Of a DNA stretch of 64,000 nucleotides, positions 12,901 to 25,500 are shown piece by piece. Every line of letters begins with the position of its first letter. The first letter of the stretch is position 1. This DNA is from Arctopsyche grandis (lineage: Eukaryota; Arthropoda; Insecta; Trichoptera; Hydropsychidae). The notes under the pieces are model-generated. The model worked only from the letters and a program-made list of their open reading frames with translations. It had not been told where the DNA came from and ran no database searches. The stretch lies in NCBI RefSeq assembly GCF_051622035.1, contig NC_135357.1, positions 32,778,191 through 32,842,190 on the forward strand, read 5' to 3'. A program made the position numbers and the translations under genes.

Positions 12901-15900
12901 TCTTTGTTTTCGGTGATGGTTAGGTTAGGTTGGGTTAGGTTTTGAAGCAAGCACGATTTGGGTATATTTTTGGAATGTCCAATTCTTTCATTTCGGTGAT
13001 GGTTAGGTTAGGTTGGGATAAGTTAAGTAAGGTAAGCACGTTTTGTGGATATTTTGGCAATGTCGAATTCGTTGATTTCAGTGATGGTTAGATTAGGTTA
13101 GGTTAGGTTTGGTGAGGTTAGCACGTTTTGTGGATATTTTGGCAATGTCGAATTCTTTGATTTCGGTGAAGGTTAGGTTAGGTAGGGTTAGGTTTGGTGA
13201 GGTTAGCACGTTTTGTGGATATTTTGGCAATGTCGAATTCTTTGATTTCGGTGAAGGTTAGGTTAGGATCGGTTAGGTGTGGTGAGGTAAGCACGTTTTG
13301 TGTATATTTTGGCAATGTTGAAGTCTTTGTTTTCGGCTAGTTGAGATATTTTGGCAATGTCGAATTCTTTGATTTCGGTGAAGGTTAGGTTAGGTTGGGT
13401 TTAGTTTCGTGATGCTAGCACGATTTGTGTATATTTTTGCAATGTCAAATTCATTGATTTCGGTGATGGTTAGGTTAAGGTTGGGTTAGGTTTTGTGAGG
13501 TTTGCACGTTTTGTGGATATTTTGGCAATGTCGAATTCTTTGAATTCGGTGATGGTTAGGTTAGGTTGGGTTAGGTTTGGGGAGGTAAGCAAGTTTTGTG
13601 GATATTTTTGCATTGTCAAATTCTTTCATTTCGGTGATGGTAAGGTTAGGTTGGGTTATGTTTGTTGAGGTTAGCACGTTTTGTGGATATTTTGGCAATG
13701 TCGAATTCTTTGATTTCGGTGATGGTTAGGTTAGGTTGCGTAAGGTTTGGTGAGGTTAGCACGATTTGTGGATATTTTGGCAATGTCGAATACTTTGTTT
13801 TCGGTGATGGTTAGGTTAGGTTGGGTTAGGTTTTGAAGCAAGCACGATTTGGGTATATTTTTGGAATGTCCAATTCTTTCATTTCGGTGATGGTTAGGTT
13901 AGGTTGGGATAAGTTAAGTAAGGTAAGCACGTTTTGTGGATATTTTGTCAATGTCGAATTCGTTGATTTTAGTGATGGTTAGATTAGGTTAGGTTAGGTT
14001 TGGTGAGGTTAGCACGTTTTGTGGATATTTTTACAATGTCGAATTCATTGATTTCGGTGAAAGTTAGGTTAGGTTGGGTTTAGTTTCGTGAAGCTAGCAC
14101 GATTTGTGTATATTTTTGCAATGTCAAATTCATTGATTTCGGTGATGGTTAGGTTAGGTTGGGTTAGGTTTTGGGAAGCAAGCACGATTTGTGTATATTT
14201 TTGGAATGTCCAATTCTTTTATTTCGGTGATGGTTAGGTTAGGTTGGGATAGGTTAAGTAAGGTTAGCACGTTTTGTGGATATTTTGGCAATGTCGAATT
14301 CATTGATTTCGGTGATGGTAAGATTAGGTTAGGTTAGGTTTGGTGAGGTTAGCACGTTTTGTGGATATTTTGGCAATGTCGAATTCTTTTATTTCGGTGA
14401 AGGTTAGGTTAGGTTCGGTTAGGTGTGGTGAGGTAAGCACGTTTTGTGTATATTTTGGCAATGTTGAAGTCTTTGTTTTCGGCTAGTTGAGATTTTTTGG
14501 GTAAAGTTTGAGGAGGTAAGCAAGTTTTGTGGATATTTTTGCATTGTCAAATTCTTTGATTTCAGTGATGGTTAGGTTAAGTTGGGTTAGGTTTCGTGAA
14601 GCTAGGACGATTTGTGTATATTTTTGCAATGTCCAATTCTTTCATTTCCGTGATGGTTAGGTTAGGTTGGGTTAGGTTTGGTGAGGTTAGCACGTTTTGT
14701 GGATATTTTGGCAATGTCGAATTCTTTGATTTCGGTGAAGGTTAGGTTAGGTTGGGTTAGATGTGGTGAGGTTAGCACGTTTTGTGTATATTTTAACAAT
14801 GTCAAATTCTTTGATTTCGGTGATGGTTAGGTTAGGTTGGGTAAGGTTTGGTGAGATTAGCACAAATTAGGGATATTTTTGCAATGTCGAATTCTTTGAT
14901 TTCGGTGATGGTAAGGTTAGGTTGGGTTAGGTTTGGTGAGGTAAGCACGTTTTGTGGATATTTTTGCAATGTCGAATTCTACGATTTCGGTGCTGTTTGG
15001 GTTAGTTTGGGTTACGTATGGTGAGGTTAGCATGTTTTGTGGATATTTTTGCATTTTCAAATTCTTTGATTTCGGTGATGGTTAGGTTAGGTTGGGTAAG
15101 GTTTCGTGAAGCTAGCACGATTTGTGTATATTTTTGCAATGTCCAATTCTTTGATTTCGGTGATGGTTAGGTTAGGTCGGGTTAGGTTTCGTGAGGTTTG
15201 CACGTTTTGTGGATATTTTGGCAATGTCGAATTCTTTGATTTCGGTAATGGTTAGGTTAGGTTGGGTTAGGTTTAAGGAGGTAAGCAAGTTTTGTGGATA
15301 TTTTTGCATTGTCAAATTCTTTCATTTCGGTGATGGTAAGGTTAGGTTGGGTTATGTTTTTTGAGGTTAGCACGTTTTGTGGATATTTTGGCAATGTCGA
15401 ATTCTTTGATTTCGGTGATGGTTAGGTTAGGTTGCGTAAGGTTTGGTGAGGTAAGCACGTTTTGTGGATATTTTGGCAATGTCGAATTCTTTGTTTTCGG
15501 TGATGGTTAGGTTAGGTTGGGTTAGGTTTTGAAGCAAGCACGATTTGGGTATATTTTTGGAATGTCCAATTCTTTCATTTCGGTGATGGTTAGGTTAGGT
15601 TGGGATAAGTTAAGTAAGGTAAGCACGTTTTGTGGATATTTTGGCAATGTCGAATTCGTTGATTTCAGTGATGGTTAGATTAGGTTAGGTTAGGTTTGGT
15701 GAGGTTAGCACGTTTTGTGGATATTTTGGCAATGTCGAATTCTTTGATTTCGGTGAAGGTTAGGTTAGGTAGGGTTAGGTTTGGTGAGGTTAGCACGTTT
15801 TGTGGATATTTTGGCTATGTCGAATTCTTTGATTTCGGTGAAGGTTAGGTTAGGATCGGTTAGGTGTGGTGAGGTAAGCACGTTTTGTGTATATTTTGGC

Positions 15901-18419
15901 AATGTTGAAGTCTTTGTTTTCGGCTAGTTGAGATATTTTGGCAATGTCGAATTCTTTGATTTCGGTGAAGGTTAGGTTAGGTTGGGTTTAGTTTCGTGAT
16001 GCTAGCACGATTTGTGTATATTTTTGCAATGTCAAATTCATTGATTTCGGTGATGGTTAGGTTAAGGTTGGGTTAGGTTTTGTGAGGTTTGCACGTTTTG
16101 TGGATATTTTGGCAATGTCGAATTCTTTGAATTCGGTGATGGTTAGGTTAGGTTGGGTTAGGTTTGGGGAGGTAAGCAAGTTTTGTGGATATTTTTGCAT
16201 TGTCAAATTCTTTCATTTCGGTGATGATAAGGTTAGGTTGGGTTATGTTTGTTGAGGTTAGCACGTTTTGTGGATATTTTGGCAATGTCGAATTCTTTGA
16301 TTTCGGTGATGGTTAGGTTAGGTTGCGTAAGGTTTGGTGAGGTTAGCACGATTTGTGGATATTTTTGCAATGTCGAATTCATTGATTTCGGTGATGGTTA
16401 GGTTAGGTTGGGTTTAGTTTCGTGATGCTAGCACGATTTGTGTATATTTTTGCAATGTCAAATTCATTGATTTCGGTGATGGTTAGGTTAAGGTTGGGTT
16501 AGGTTTTGTGAGGTTTGCACGTTTTGTGGATATTTTGGCAATGTCGAATTCTTTGAATTCGGTGATGGTAAGGTTAGGTTGGGTTAGGTTTGGGGAGGTA
16601 AGCAAGTTTTGTGGATATTTTTGCATTGTCAAATTCTTTCATTTCGGTGATGGTAAGGTTAGGTTGGGTTATGTTTGTTGAGGTTAGCACGTTTTGTGGA
16701 TATTTTGGCAATGTCGAATTCTTTGATTTCGGTGATGGTTAGGTTAGGTTGCGTAAGGTTTGGTGAGGTTAGCACGTTTTGTGGATATTTTGGCAATGTC
16801 GAATACTTTGTTTTCGGTGATGGTTAGGTTAGGTTGGGTTAGGTTTTGAAGCAAGCACGATTTGGGTATATTTTTGGAATGTCCAATTCTTTCATTTCGG
16901 TGATGGTTAGGTTAGGTTGGGATAAGTTAAGTAAGGTAAGCACGTTTTGTGGATATTTTGTCAATGTCGAATTCGTTGATTTTAGTGATGGTTAGATTAG
17001 GTTAGGTTAGGTTTGGTGAGGTTAGCACGTTTTGTGGATATTTTTACAATGTCGAATTCATTGATTTCGGTGATAGTTAGGTTAGGTTGGGTTTAGTTTC
17101 GTGAAGCTAGCACGATTTGTGTATATTTTTGCAATGTCAAATTCATTGATTTCGGTGATGGTTAGGTTAGGTTGGGTTAGGTTTTGTGAAGCAAGCACGA
17201 TTTGTGTATATTTTTGGAATGTCCAATTCTTTTATTTCGGTGATGGTTAGGTTAGGTTGGGATAGGTTAAGTAAGGTTAGCACGTTTTGTGGATATTTTG
17301 GCAATGTCGAATTCATTGATTTCGGTGATGGTAAGATTAGGTTAGGTTAGGTTTGGTGAGGTTAGCACGTTTTGTGGATATTTTGGCAATGTCGAATTCT
17401 TTTATTTCGGTGAAGGTTAGGTTAGGTTCGGTTAGGTGTGGTGAGGTAAGCACGTTTTGTGTATATTTTGGCAATGTTGAAGTCTTTGTTTTCGGCTAGT
17501 TGAGATTTTTTGGGTAAAGTTTGAGGAGGTAAGCAAGTTTTGTGGATATTTTTGCATTGTCAAATTCTTTGATTTCAGTGATGGTTAGGTTAAGTTGGGT
17601 TAGGTTTCGTGAAGCTAGGACGATTTGTGTATATTTTTGCAATGTCCAATTCTTTCATTTCCGTGATGGTTAGGTTAGGTTGGGTTAGGTTTGGTGAGGT
17701 TAGCACGTTTTGTGGATATTTTGGCAATGTCGAATTCTTTGATTTCGGTGAAGGTTAGGTTAGGTTGGGTTAGATGTGGTGAGGTTAGCACGTTTTGTGT
17801 ATATTTTAACAATGTCAAATTCTTTGATTTCGGTGATGGTTAGGTTAGGTTGGGTAAGGTTTGGTGAGATTAGCACAAATTAGGGATATTTTTGCAATGT
17901 CGAATTCTTTGATTTCGGTGATGGTAAGGTTAGGTTGGGTTAGGTTTGGTGAGGTAAGCACGTTTTATGGATATTTTTGCAATGTCGAATTCTACGATTT
18001 CGGTGCTGTTTGGGTTAGTTTGGGTTACGTATGGTGAGGTTAGCAAGTTTTGTGGATATTTTTGCATTTTCAAATTCTTTGATTTCGGTGATGGTTAGGT
18101 TAGGTTGGGTAAGGTTAAGTAAGGTTAGCACGTTTTGTGGATATTTTGGCAATGTCGAATTCATTGATTTCGGTGATGGTAAGATTAGGTTAGGTTAGGT
18201 TTGGTGAGGTTAGCACGTTTTGTGGATATTTTGGCAATGTCGAATTCTTTGATTTCGGTAATGGTTGGGTTAGGTTGGGTTAGGTTTAAGGAGGTAAGCA
18301 AGTTTTGTGGATATTTTTGCATTGTCAAATTCTTTCATTTCGGTGATGGTAAGGTTAGGTTGGGTTATGTTTGTTGAGGTTAGCACGTTTTGTGGATATT
18401 TTGGCAATGTCGAATTCTT

Positions 18420-21400
18420 TGTTTTCTGTGATGGTTAGGTTAGGTTGGGTTAGGTTTTGAAGCAAGCACGATTTGGGTATATTTTTGGAATGTCCAATTC
18501 TTTCATTTCGGTGATGGTTAGGTTAGGTTGGGATAAGTTAAGTAAGGTAAGCACGTTTTGTGGATATTTTGGCAATGTCGAATTCGTTGATTTCAGTGAT
18601 GGTTAGATTAGGTTAGGTTAGGTTTGGTGAGGTTAGCACGTTTTGTGGATATTTTGGCAATGTCGAATTCTTTGATTTCGGTGAAGGTTAGGTTAGGTAG
18701 GGTTAGGTTTGGTGAGGTTAGCACGTTTTGTGGATATTTTTACAATGTCGAATTCATTGATTTCGGTGATAGTTAGGTTAGGTTGGGTTTAGTTTCGTGA
18801 AGCTAGCACGATTTGTGTATATTTTTGCAATGTCAAATTCATTGATTTCGGTGATGGTTAGGTTAGGTTGGGTTAGGTTTTGTGAAGCAAGCACGATTTG
18901 TGTATATTTTTGGAATGTCCAATTCTTTCATTTCGGTGATGGTTAGGTTAGGTTGGAATAGGTTAAGTAAGGTTAGCACGTTTTGTGGATGTTTTGGCAA
19001 TGTCGAATTCATTGATTTCGGTGATGGTAAGATTAGGTTAGGTTAGGTTTGGTGAGGTTAGCACGTTTTGTGGATATTTTGGCAATGTCGAATTCTTTGA
19101 TTTCGGTGAAGGTTAGGTTAGGATCGGTTAGGTGTGGTGAGGTAAGCACGTTTTGTGTATATTTTGGCAATGTTGAAGTCTTTGTTTTCGGCTAGTTTAG
19201 ATATTTTGGCAATGTCGAATTCTTTGATTTCGGTGAAGGTTAGGTAAGTTTGGGTTAGATGTGGTGAGGTTAGCACGTTTTGTGTATATTTTGGCAATGT
19301 CAAATTCTTTGATTTCGGTGATGGTTAGGTTAGGTTGGGTAAGGTTTGGTGAGATTAGCACAAATTAGGGATATTTTTGCAATGTCGAATTCTTTGATTT
19401 CGGAGATGGTAAGGTTAGGTTGGGTTAGGTTTGGTGAGGTAAGCACGTTTTATGGATATTTTTGCAATGTCGAATTCTACGATTTCGGTGCTGTTTGGGT
19501 TAGTTTGGGTTACGTATGGTGAGGTTAGCAAGTTTTGTGGATATTTTTGCATTTTCAAATTCTTTGATTTCGGTGATGGTTAGGTTAGGTTGGGTAAGGT
19601 TTCGTGAAGCTAGCACGATTTGTGTATATTTTTGCAATGTCCAATTATTTGATTTCGGTGATGGTTAGGTTAGGACGGGTTAGGTTTCGTGAGGTTTGCA
19701 CGTTTTGTGGATATTTTGGCAATGTCGAATTCGTTGATTTCGGTGATGGTTAGATTAGGTTAGGTTAGGTTTGGTGAGGTTAGCACGTTTTGTGGATATT
19801 TTGGCAATGTCAAATTCTTTGATTTCGGTGATGGTTAGGTTAGGTTGGGTAAGGTTTCGTGAAACTAGCACGATTTGTGTATATTTTTGCAATGTCAAAT
19901 TTATTGATTTCGGTGATGGTTAGGTTAGGTTGGGTTAGGTTTTGTGAAGCAAGCACGATTTGTGTATATTTTTGGAATGTCCAATTCTTTCATTTCGGTG
20001 ATGGTTAGGTTAGGTTGGGATAGGTTAAGTAAGGTTAGCACGTTTTGTGGATATTTTGGCAATGTCGAATTCTTTGATTTCGGTAATGGTTGGGTTAGGT
20101 TGGGTTAGGTTTAAGGAGGTAAGCAAGTTTTGTGGATATTTTTGCATTGTCAAATTCTTTCATTTCGGTGATGGTAAGGTTAGGTTGGGTTATGTTTGTT
20201 GAGGTTAGCACGTTTTGTGGATATTTTGGCAATGTCGAATTCTTTGATTTCGGTGATGGTTAGGTTAGGTTGCGTAAGGTTTGGTGAGGTAAGCACGTTT
20301 TGTGGATATTTTGGCAATGTCGAATTCTTTGTTTTCGGTGATGGTTAGGTTAGGTTGGGTTAGGTTTTGAAGCAAGCACGATTTGGGTATATTTTTGGAA
20401 TGTCCAATTCTTTCATTTCGGTGATGGTTAGGTTAGGTTGGGATAAGTTAAGTAAGGTAAGCACGTTTTGTGGATATTTTGGCAATGTCGAATTCGTTGA
20501 TTTCAGTGATGGTTAGATTAGGTTAGGTTAGGTTTGGTGAGGTTAGCACGTTTTGTGGATATTTTGGCAATGTCGAATTCTTTGATTTCGGTGAAGGTTA
20601 GGTTAGGTAGGGTTAGGTTTGGTGAGGTTAGCACGTTTTGTGGATATTTTTACAATGTCGAATTCATTGATTTCGGTGATAGTTAGGTTAGGTTGGGTTT
20701 AGTTTCGTGAAGCTAGCACGATTTGTGTATATTTTTGCAATGTCAAATTCATTGATTTCGGTGATGGTTAGGTTAGGTTGGGTTAGGTTTTGTGAAGCAA
20801 GCACGATTTGTGTATATTTTTGGAATGTCCAATTCTTTCATTTCGGTGATGGTTAGGTTAGGTTGGAATAGGTTAAGTAAGGTTAGCACGTTTTGTGGAT
20901 GTTTTGGCAATGTCGAATTCATTGATTTCGGTGATGGTAAGATTAGGTTAGGTTAGGTTTGGTGAGGTTAGCACGTTTTGTGGATATTTTGGCAATGTCG
21001 AATTCTTTGATTTCGGTGAAGGTTAGGTTAGGATCGGTTAGGTGTGGTGAGGTAAGGACGTTTTGTGTATATTTTGGCAATGTTGAAGTCTTTGTTTTCG
21101 GCTAGTTTAGATATTTTGGCAATGTCGAATTCTTTGATTTCGGTGAAGGTTAGGTTAGGTTGGGTTAGATGTGGTGAGGTTAGCACGTTTTGTGTATATT
21201 TTGGCAATGTCAAATTCTTTGATTTCGGTGATGGTTAGGTTAGGTTGGGTAAGGTTTGGTGAGATTAGCACAAATTAGGGATATTTTTGCAATGTCGAAT
21301 TCTTTGATTTCGGTGATGGTAAGGTTAGGTTGGGTTAGGTTTGGTGAGGTAAGCACGTTTTGTGGATATTTTTGCAATGTCGAATTCTACGATTTCGGTG

Positions 21401-22035
21401 CTGTTTGGGTTAGTTTGGGTTACGTATGGTGAGGTTAGCAAGTTTTGTGGATATTTTTGCATTTTCAAATTCTTTGATTTCGGTGATGGTTAGGTTAGGT
21501 TGGGTAAGGTTTCGTGAAGCTAGCACGATTTGTGTATATTTTTGCAATGTCCAATTCTTTGATTTCGGTGATGGTTAGGTTAGGTCGGGTTAGGTTTCGT
21601 GAGGTTTGCACGTTTTGTGGATATTTTGGCAATGTCGAATTCTTTGATTTCGGTAATGGTTAGGTTAGGTTGGGTTAGGTTTAAGGAGGTAAGCAAGTTT
21701 TGTGGATATTTTTGCATTGTCAAATTCTTTTATTTCGGTGATGGTAAGGTTAGGTTGGGTTATGTTTGTTGAGGTTAGCACGTTTTGTGGATATTTTGGC
21801 AATGTCGAATTCTTTGATTTCGGTGATGGTTAGGTTAGGTTGCGTAAGGTTTGGTGAGGTAAGCACGTTTTGTGGATATTTTGGCAATGTCGAATTCTTT
21901 GTTTTCGGTGATGGTTAGGTTAGGTTGGGTTAGGTTTTGAAGCAAGCACGATTTGGGTATATTTTTGGAATGTCCAATTCTTTCATTTCGGTGATGGTTA
22001 GGTTAGGTTGGGATAAGTTAAGTAAGGTAAGCACG
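18420..22035 (+). repeat. 1,910-bp higher-order repeat in the satellite
   Basis: The variant monomer containing AATGTTGAAGTCTTTG and TTTTCGGCTAG is a useful landmark. It occurs at about 19,169 and 21,079, an offset of 1,910 bp, and the flanking monomers correspond in order. The same landmark lies at about 13,314, 14,460, 15,901, 17,473, 22,857, 24,002, 25,442 and 26,543. The spacings 1,146 and 1,440 recur in two separate places, which points to repeated unequal exchange. Confidence 0.7.
22022..22035 (+). repeat. Target-site duplication, left copy
   Basis: GTAAGGTAAGCACG here is repeated exactly at 22,570-22,583, directly flanking the poly(A)-tailed insertion. The sequence is part of the satellite monomer (two GTAAG pentamers plus the start of the anchor). 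A 14-bp duplication is typical of target-primed reverse transcription. Confidence 0.9.
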
Positions 22036-22383
22036 GAGAAAACATGGTGAACTGTGCTTTCACCTAACTCAGATTTTAACAGGACATGGCTGCTTCGGAA
22101 GCTATCTGCACAAGATAGGAAAAAGAGCAACACCAGGATGTCATCACTGCAGTGCAGAAAACGACGATGCTGAACACACTGCATTCGATTGTCCAGCATG
22201 GAACGCACATAGAACCAATCTAAAAAATGAACTCGGTGTTAACTCATTAGCGACGACTAACATGATCCCTGCTATGCTTGAGAGTGCAGAGGCGTGGACA
22301 GCATGCACTACGTTTGCAGTATGCATCATGCGGGAGAAAGAAGAGGCAGAACGCGATCGAGAGAAAAAAAGTCGGACTTTGTA
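22036..22383 (+). pseudogene. R1-clade ORF2 C-terminus (CCHC zinc finger)
   Basis: An open frame of roughly 115 codons entering from the truncated 5' side and ending at TAA (22,381-22,383). It reads HGELCFHLTQILTGHGCFG, the block after the reverse transcriptase domain that R1-type ORF2 proteins share (LTQ-x-LTGHGxFxxYL). It is followed by a zinc-finger motif C-x2-C-x7-H-x4-C (CHHC, then H and FDC) and the trailing phrase CPAWNAHRTNL. The tail is rich in E, K and R and ends KKSRTL. The catalytic reverse transcriptase and endonuclease are absent, so this is a dead copy. Assignment to the R1 clade is by family knowledge. Confidence 0.85.
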
Positions 22384-22569
22384 AAATGACGAGAGCCTAG
22401 ATGGCTATTCTGGCTGCCACCCTTGAGCAATACTTAATTAGTAGCCGGGTGGTAGCTGAAGAGGAGGGGGGTTTTAGTGGGTAAAAATCCCACACTACCA
22501 CCGGAATTAAACACGTCGGTGGTGTCTTCTAGAAGATTTCCCCCCGCCGGAAAAAAAAAAAAAAAAAAA
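22036..22569 (+). mobile_element. 5'-truncated R1-clade non-LTR retrotransposon in the satellite
   Basis: This 534-bp insertion has an exact 14-bp target-site duplication on each side and ends in 19 A residues, the signature of target-primed reverse transcription. Only the 3' end of the second ORF and a ~180-bp 3' untranslated region remain. The composition changes abruptly from G/T-rich satellite to mixed sequence. TRAS and SART, two R1-clade families of moths, insert into TTAGG telomeric repeats, so residence in a TTAGG-like satellite is suggestive. With so little coding sequence the family cannot be fixed, and other R1-clade elements insert elsewhere. Confidence 0.88.
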
Positions 22570-25500
22570 GTAAGGTAAGCACGTTTTGTGGATATTTTGG
22601 CAATGTCGAATTCGTTGATTTCAGTGATGGTTAGATTAGGTTAGGTTAGGTTTGGTGAGGTTAGCACGTTTTCTGGATATTTTGGCAATGTCGAATTCTT
22701 TGATTTCGGTGAAGGTTAGGTTAGGTAGGGTTAGGTTTGGTGAGGTTAGCACGTTTTGTGGATATTTTGGCAATGTCGAATTCTTTGATTTCGGTGAAGG
22801 TTAGGTTAGGATCGGTTAGGTGTGGTGAGGTAAGCACGTTTTGTGTATATTTTGGCAATGTTGAAGTCTTTGTTTTCGGCTAGTTGAGATATTTTGGCAA
22901 TGTCGAATTCTTTGATTTCGGTGAAGGTTAGGTTAGGTAGGGTTAGGTTTGGTGAGGTTAGCACGATTTGTGGATATTTTTGCAATGTCGAATTCATTGA
23001 TTTCGGTGATGGTTAGGTTAGGTTGGGTTTAGTTTCGTGATGCTAGCACGATTTGTGTATATTTTTGCAATGTCAAATTCATTGATTTCGGTGATGGTTA
23101 GGTTAAGGTTGGGTTAGGTTTTGTGAGGTTTGCACGTTTTGTGGATATTTTGGCAATGTCGAATTCTTTGAATTCGGTGATGGTTAGGTTAGGTTGGGTT
23201 AGGTTTGGGGAGGTAAGCAAGTTTTGTGGATATTTTTGCATTGTCAATTTCTTTCATTTCGGTGATGGTAAGGTTAGGTTGGGTTATGTTTGTTGAGGTT
23301 AGCACGTTTTGTGGATATTTTGGCAATGTCGAATTCTTTGTTTTCGGTGATGGTTAGGTTAGGTTGGGTTAGGTTTTGAAGCAAGCACGATTTGGGTATA
23401 TTTTTGGAATGTCCAATTCTTTCATTTCGGTGATGGTTAGGTTAGGTTGGGATAAGTTAAGTAAGGTAAGCACGTTTTGTGGATATTTTGGCAATGTCGA
23501 ATTCGTTGATTTTAGTGATGGTTAGATTAGGTTAGGTTAGGTTTGGTGAGGTTAGCACGTTTTGTGGATATTTTTACAATGTCGAATTCATTGATTTCGG
23601 TGATAGTTAGGTTAGGTTGGGTTTAGTTTTGTGAAGCTAGCACGATTTGTGTATATTTTTGCAATGTCAAATTCATTGATTTCGGTAATGGTTAGGTTAG
23701 GTTGGGTTAGGTTTTGTGAAGCAAGCACGATTTGTGTATATTTTTGGAATGTCCAATTCTTTCATTTCGGTGATGGTTAGGTTAGGTTGGGATAGGTTAA
23801 GTAAGGTTAGCACGTTTTGTGGATATTTTGGCAATGTCGAATTCATTGATTTCGGTGATGGTAAGATTAGGTTAGGTTAGGTTTGGTGAGGTTAGCACGT
23901 TTTGTGGATATTTTGGCAATGTCGAATTCTTTTTTTCGGTGAAGGTTAGGTTAGGTTCGGTTAGGTGTGGTGAGGTAAGCACGTTTTGTGTATATTTTGG
24001 CAATGTTGAAGTCTTTGTTTTCGGCTTGTTGAGATTTTTTGGGTAAAGTTTGAGGAGGTAAGCAAGTTTTGTGGATATTTTTGCATTGTCAAATTCTTTG
24101 ATTTCAGTGATGGTTAGGTTAAGTTGGGTTAGGTTTCGTGAAGCTAGGACGATTTGTGTATATTTTTGCAATGTCCAATTCTTTCATTTCCGTGAAGGTT
24201 AGGTTAGGTTGGGTTAGGTTTGGTGAGGTTAGCACGTTTTGTGGATATTTTGGCAATGTCGAATTCTTTGATTTCGGTGATGGTTAGGTTAGGTTGGGTT
24301 AGGTTTGGGGAGGTAATCAAGTTTTGTGGATATTTTTGCATTGTCAAATTCTTTCATTTCGGTGATGGTAAGGTTAGGTTGGGTTATGTTTGTTGAGGTT
24401 AGCACGTTTTGTGGATATTTTGGCAATGTCGAATTCTTTGTTTTCGGTGATGGTTAGGTTAGGTTGGGTTAGGTTTCGTGAAGCAAGCACGATTTGTGTA
24501 TATTTTTGGAATGTCCAATTCTTTCATTTCGGTGATGGTTAAGTTAGGTTGGGATAAGTTAAGTAAGGTTAGCACGTTTTGTGGATATTTTGGCAATGTC
24601 GAATTCGTTGATTTCGGTGATGGTTAGATTAGGTTAGGTTAGGTTTGGTGAGGTTAGCACGTTTTGTGGATATTTTGGCAATGTCGAATTCTTTGATTTC
24701 GATGAAGGTTAGGTTAGGTTGGGTTAGATTTGGTGAGGTTAGCACGTTTTGTGGATATTTTGGCAATGTCGAATTCTTTGTTTTCGGTGATGGTTAGGTT
24801 AGGTTGGGTTAGGTTTTGAAGCAAGCACGATTTGGGTATATTTTTGGAATGTCCAATTCTTTCATTTCGGTGATGGTTAGGTTAGGTTGGGATAAGTTAA
24901 GTAAGGTAAGCACGTTTTGTGGATATTTTGGCAATGTCGAATTCGTTGATTTTAGTGATGGTTAGATTAGGTTAGGTTAGGTTTGGTGAGGTTAGCACGT
25001 TTTGTGGATATTTTTACAATGTCGAATTCATTGATTTCGGTGATAGTTAGGTTAGGTTGGGTTTAGTTTCGTGAAGCTAGCACGATTTGTGTATATTTTT
25101 GCAATGTCAAATTCATTGATTTCGGTGATGGTTAGGTTAGGTTGGGTTAGGTTTTGTGAAGCAAGCACGATTTGTGTATATTTTTGGAATGTCCAATTCT
25201 TTCATTTCGGTGATGGTTAGGTTAGGTTGGGATAGGTTAAGTAAGGTTAGCACGTTTTGTGGATATTTTGGCAATGTCGAATTCATTGATTTCGGTGATG
25301 GTAAGATTAGGTTAGGTTAGGTTTGGTGAGGTTAGCACGTTTTGTGGATATTTTGGCAATGTCGAATTCTTTTTTTCGGTGAAGGTTAGGTTAGGTTCGG
25401 TTAGGTGTGGTGAGGTAAGCACGTTTTGTGTATATTTTGGCAATGTTGAAGTCTTTGTTTTCGGCTTGTTGAGATTTTTTGGGTAAAGTTTGAGGAGGTA

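Larger units (their letters stand above)
1..22035 (+). repeat. 85-bp satellite array with telomere-like pentamers (left part)
   Basis: Head-to-tail tandem repeat with a unit of about 85 bp (83-86 bp variants occur), all in one orientation. Each unit has an anchor part (TTTGATTTCGGTGATG; then after the pentamers GCACGTTTTGTGGATATT and AATGTCGAATTC). Between these lies a 35-bp run of seven consecutive pentamers: four are GTTAG and the rest are the one-base variants GTTGG, GTTTG and GTGAG. GTAAG is a frequent alternative. The G-rich strand is the + strand throughout. Because 85 is not a multiple of 3, ORFs of 60-130 codons arise by chance on both strands; they show the same peptide phrases in each unit and are not genes. 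The GAATTC site recurs about once per unit. The array runs off the left edge, so its full length is unknown. Confidence 0.97.
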
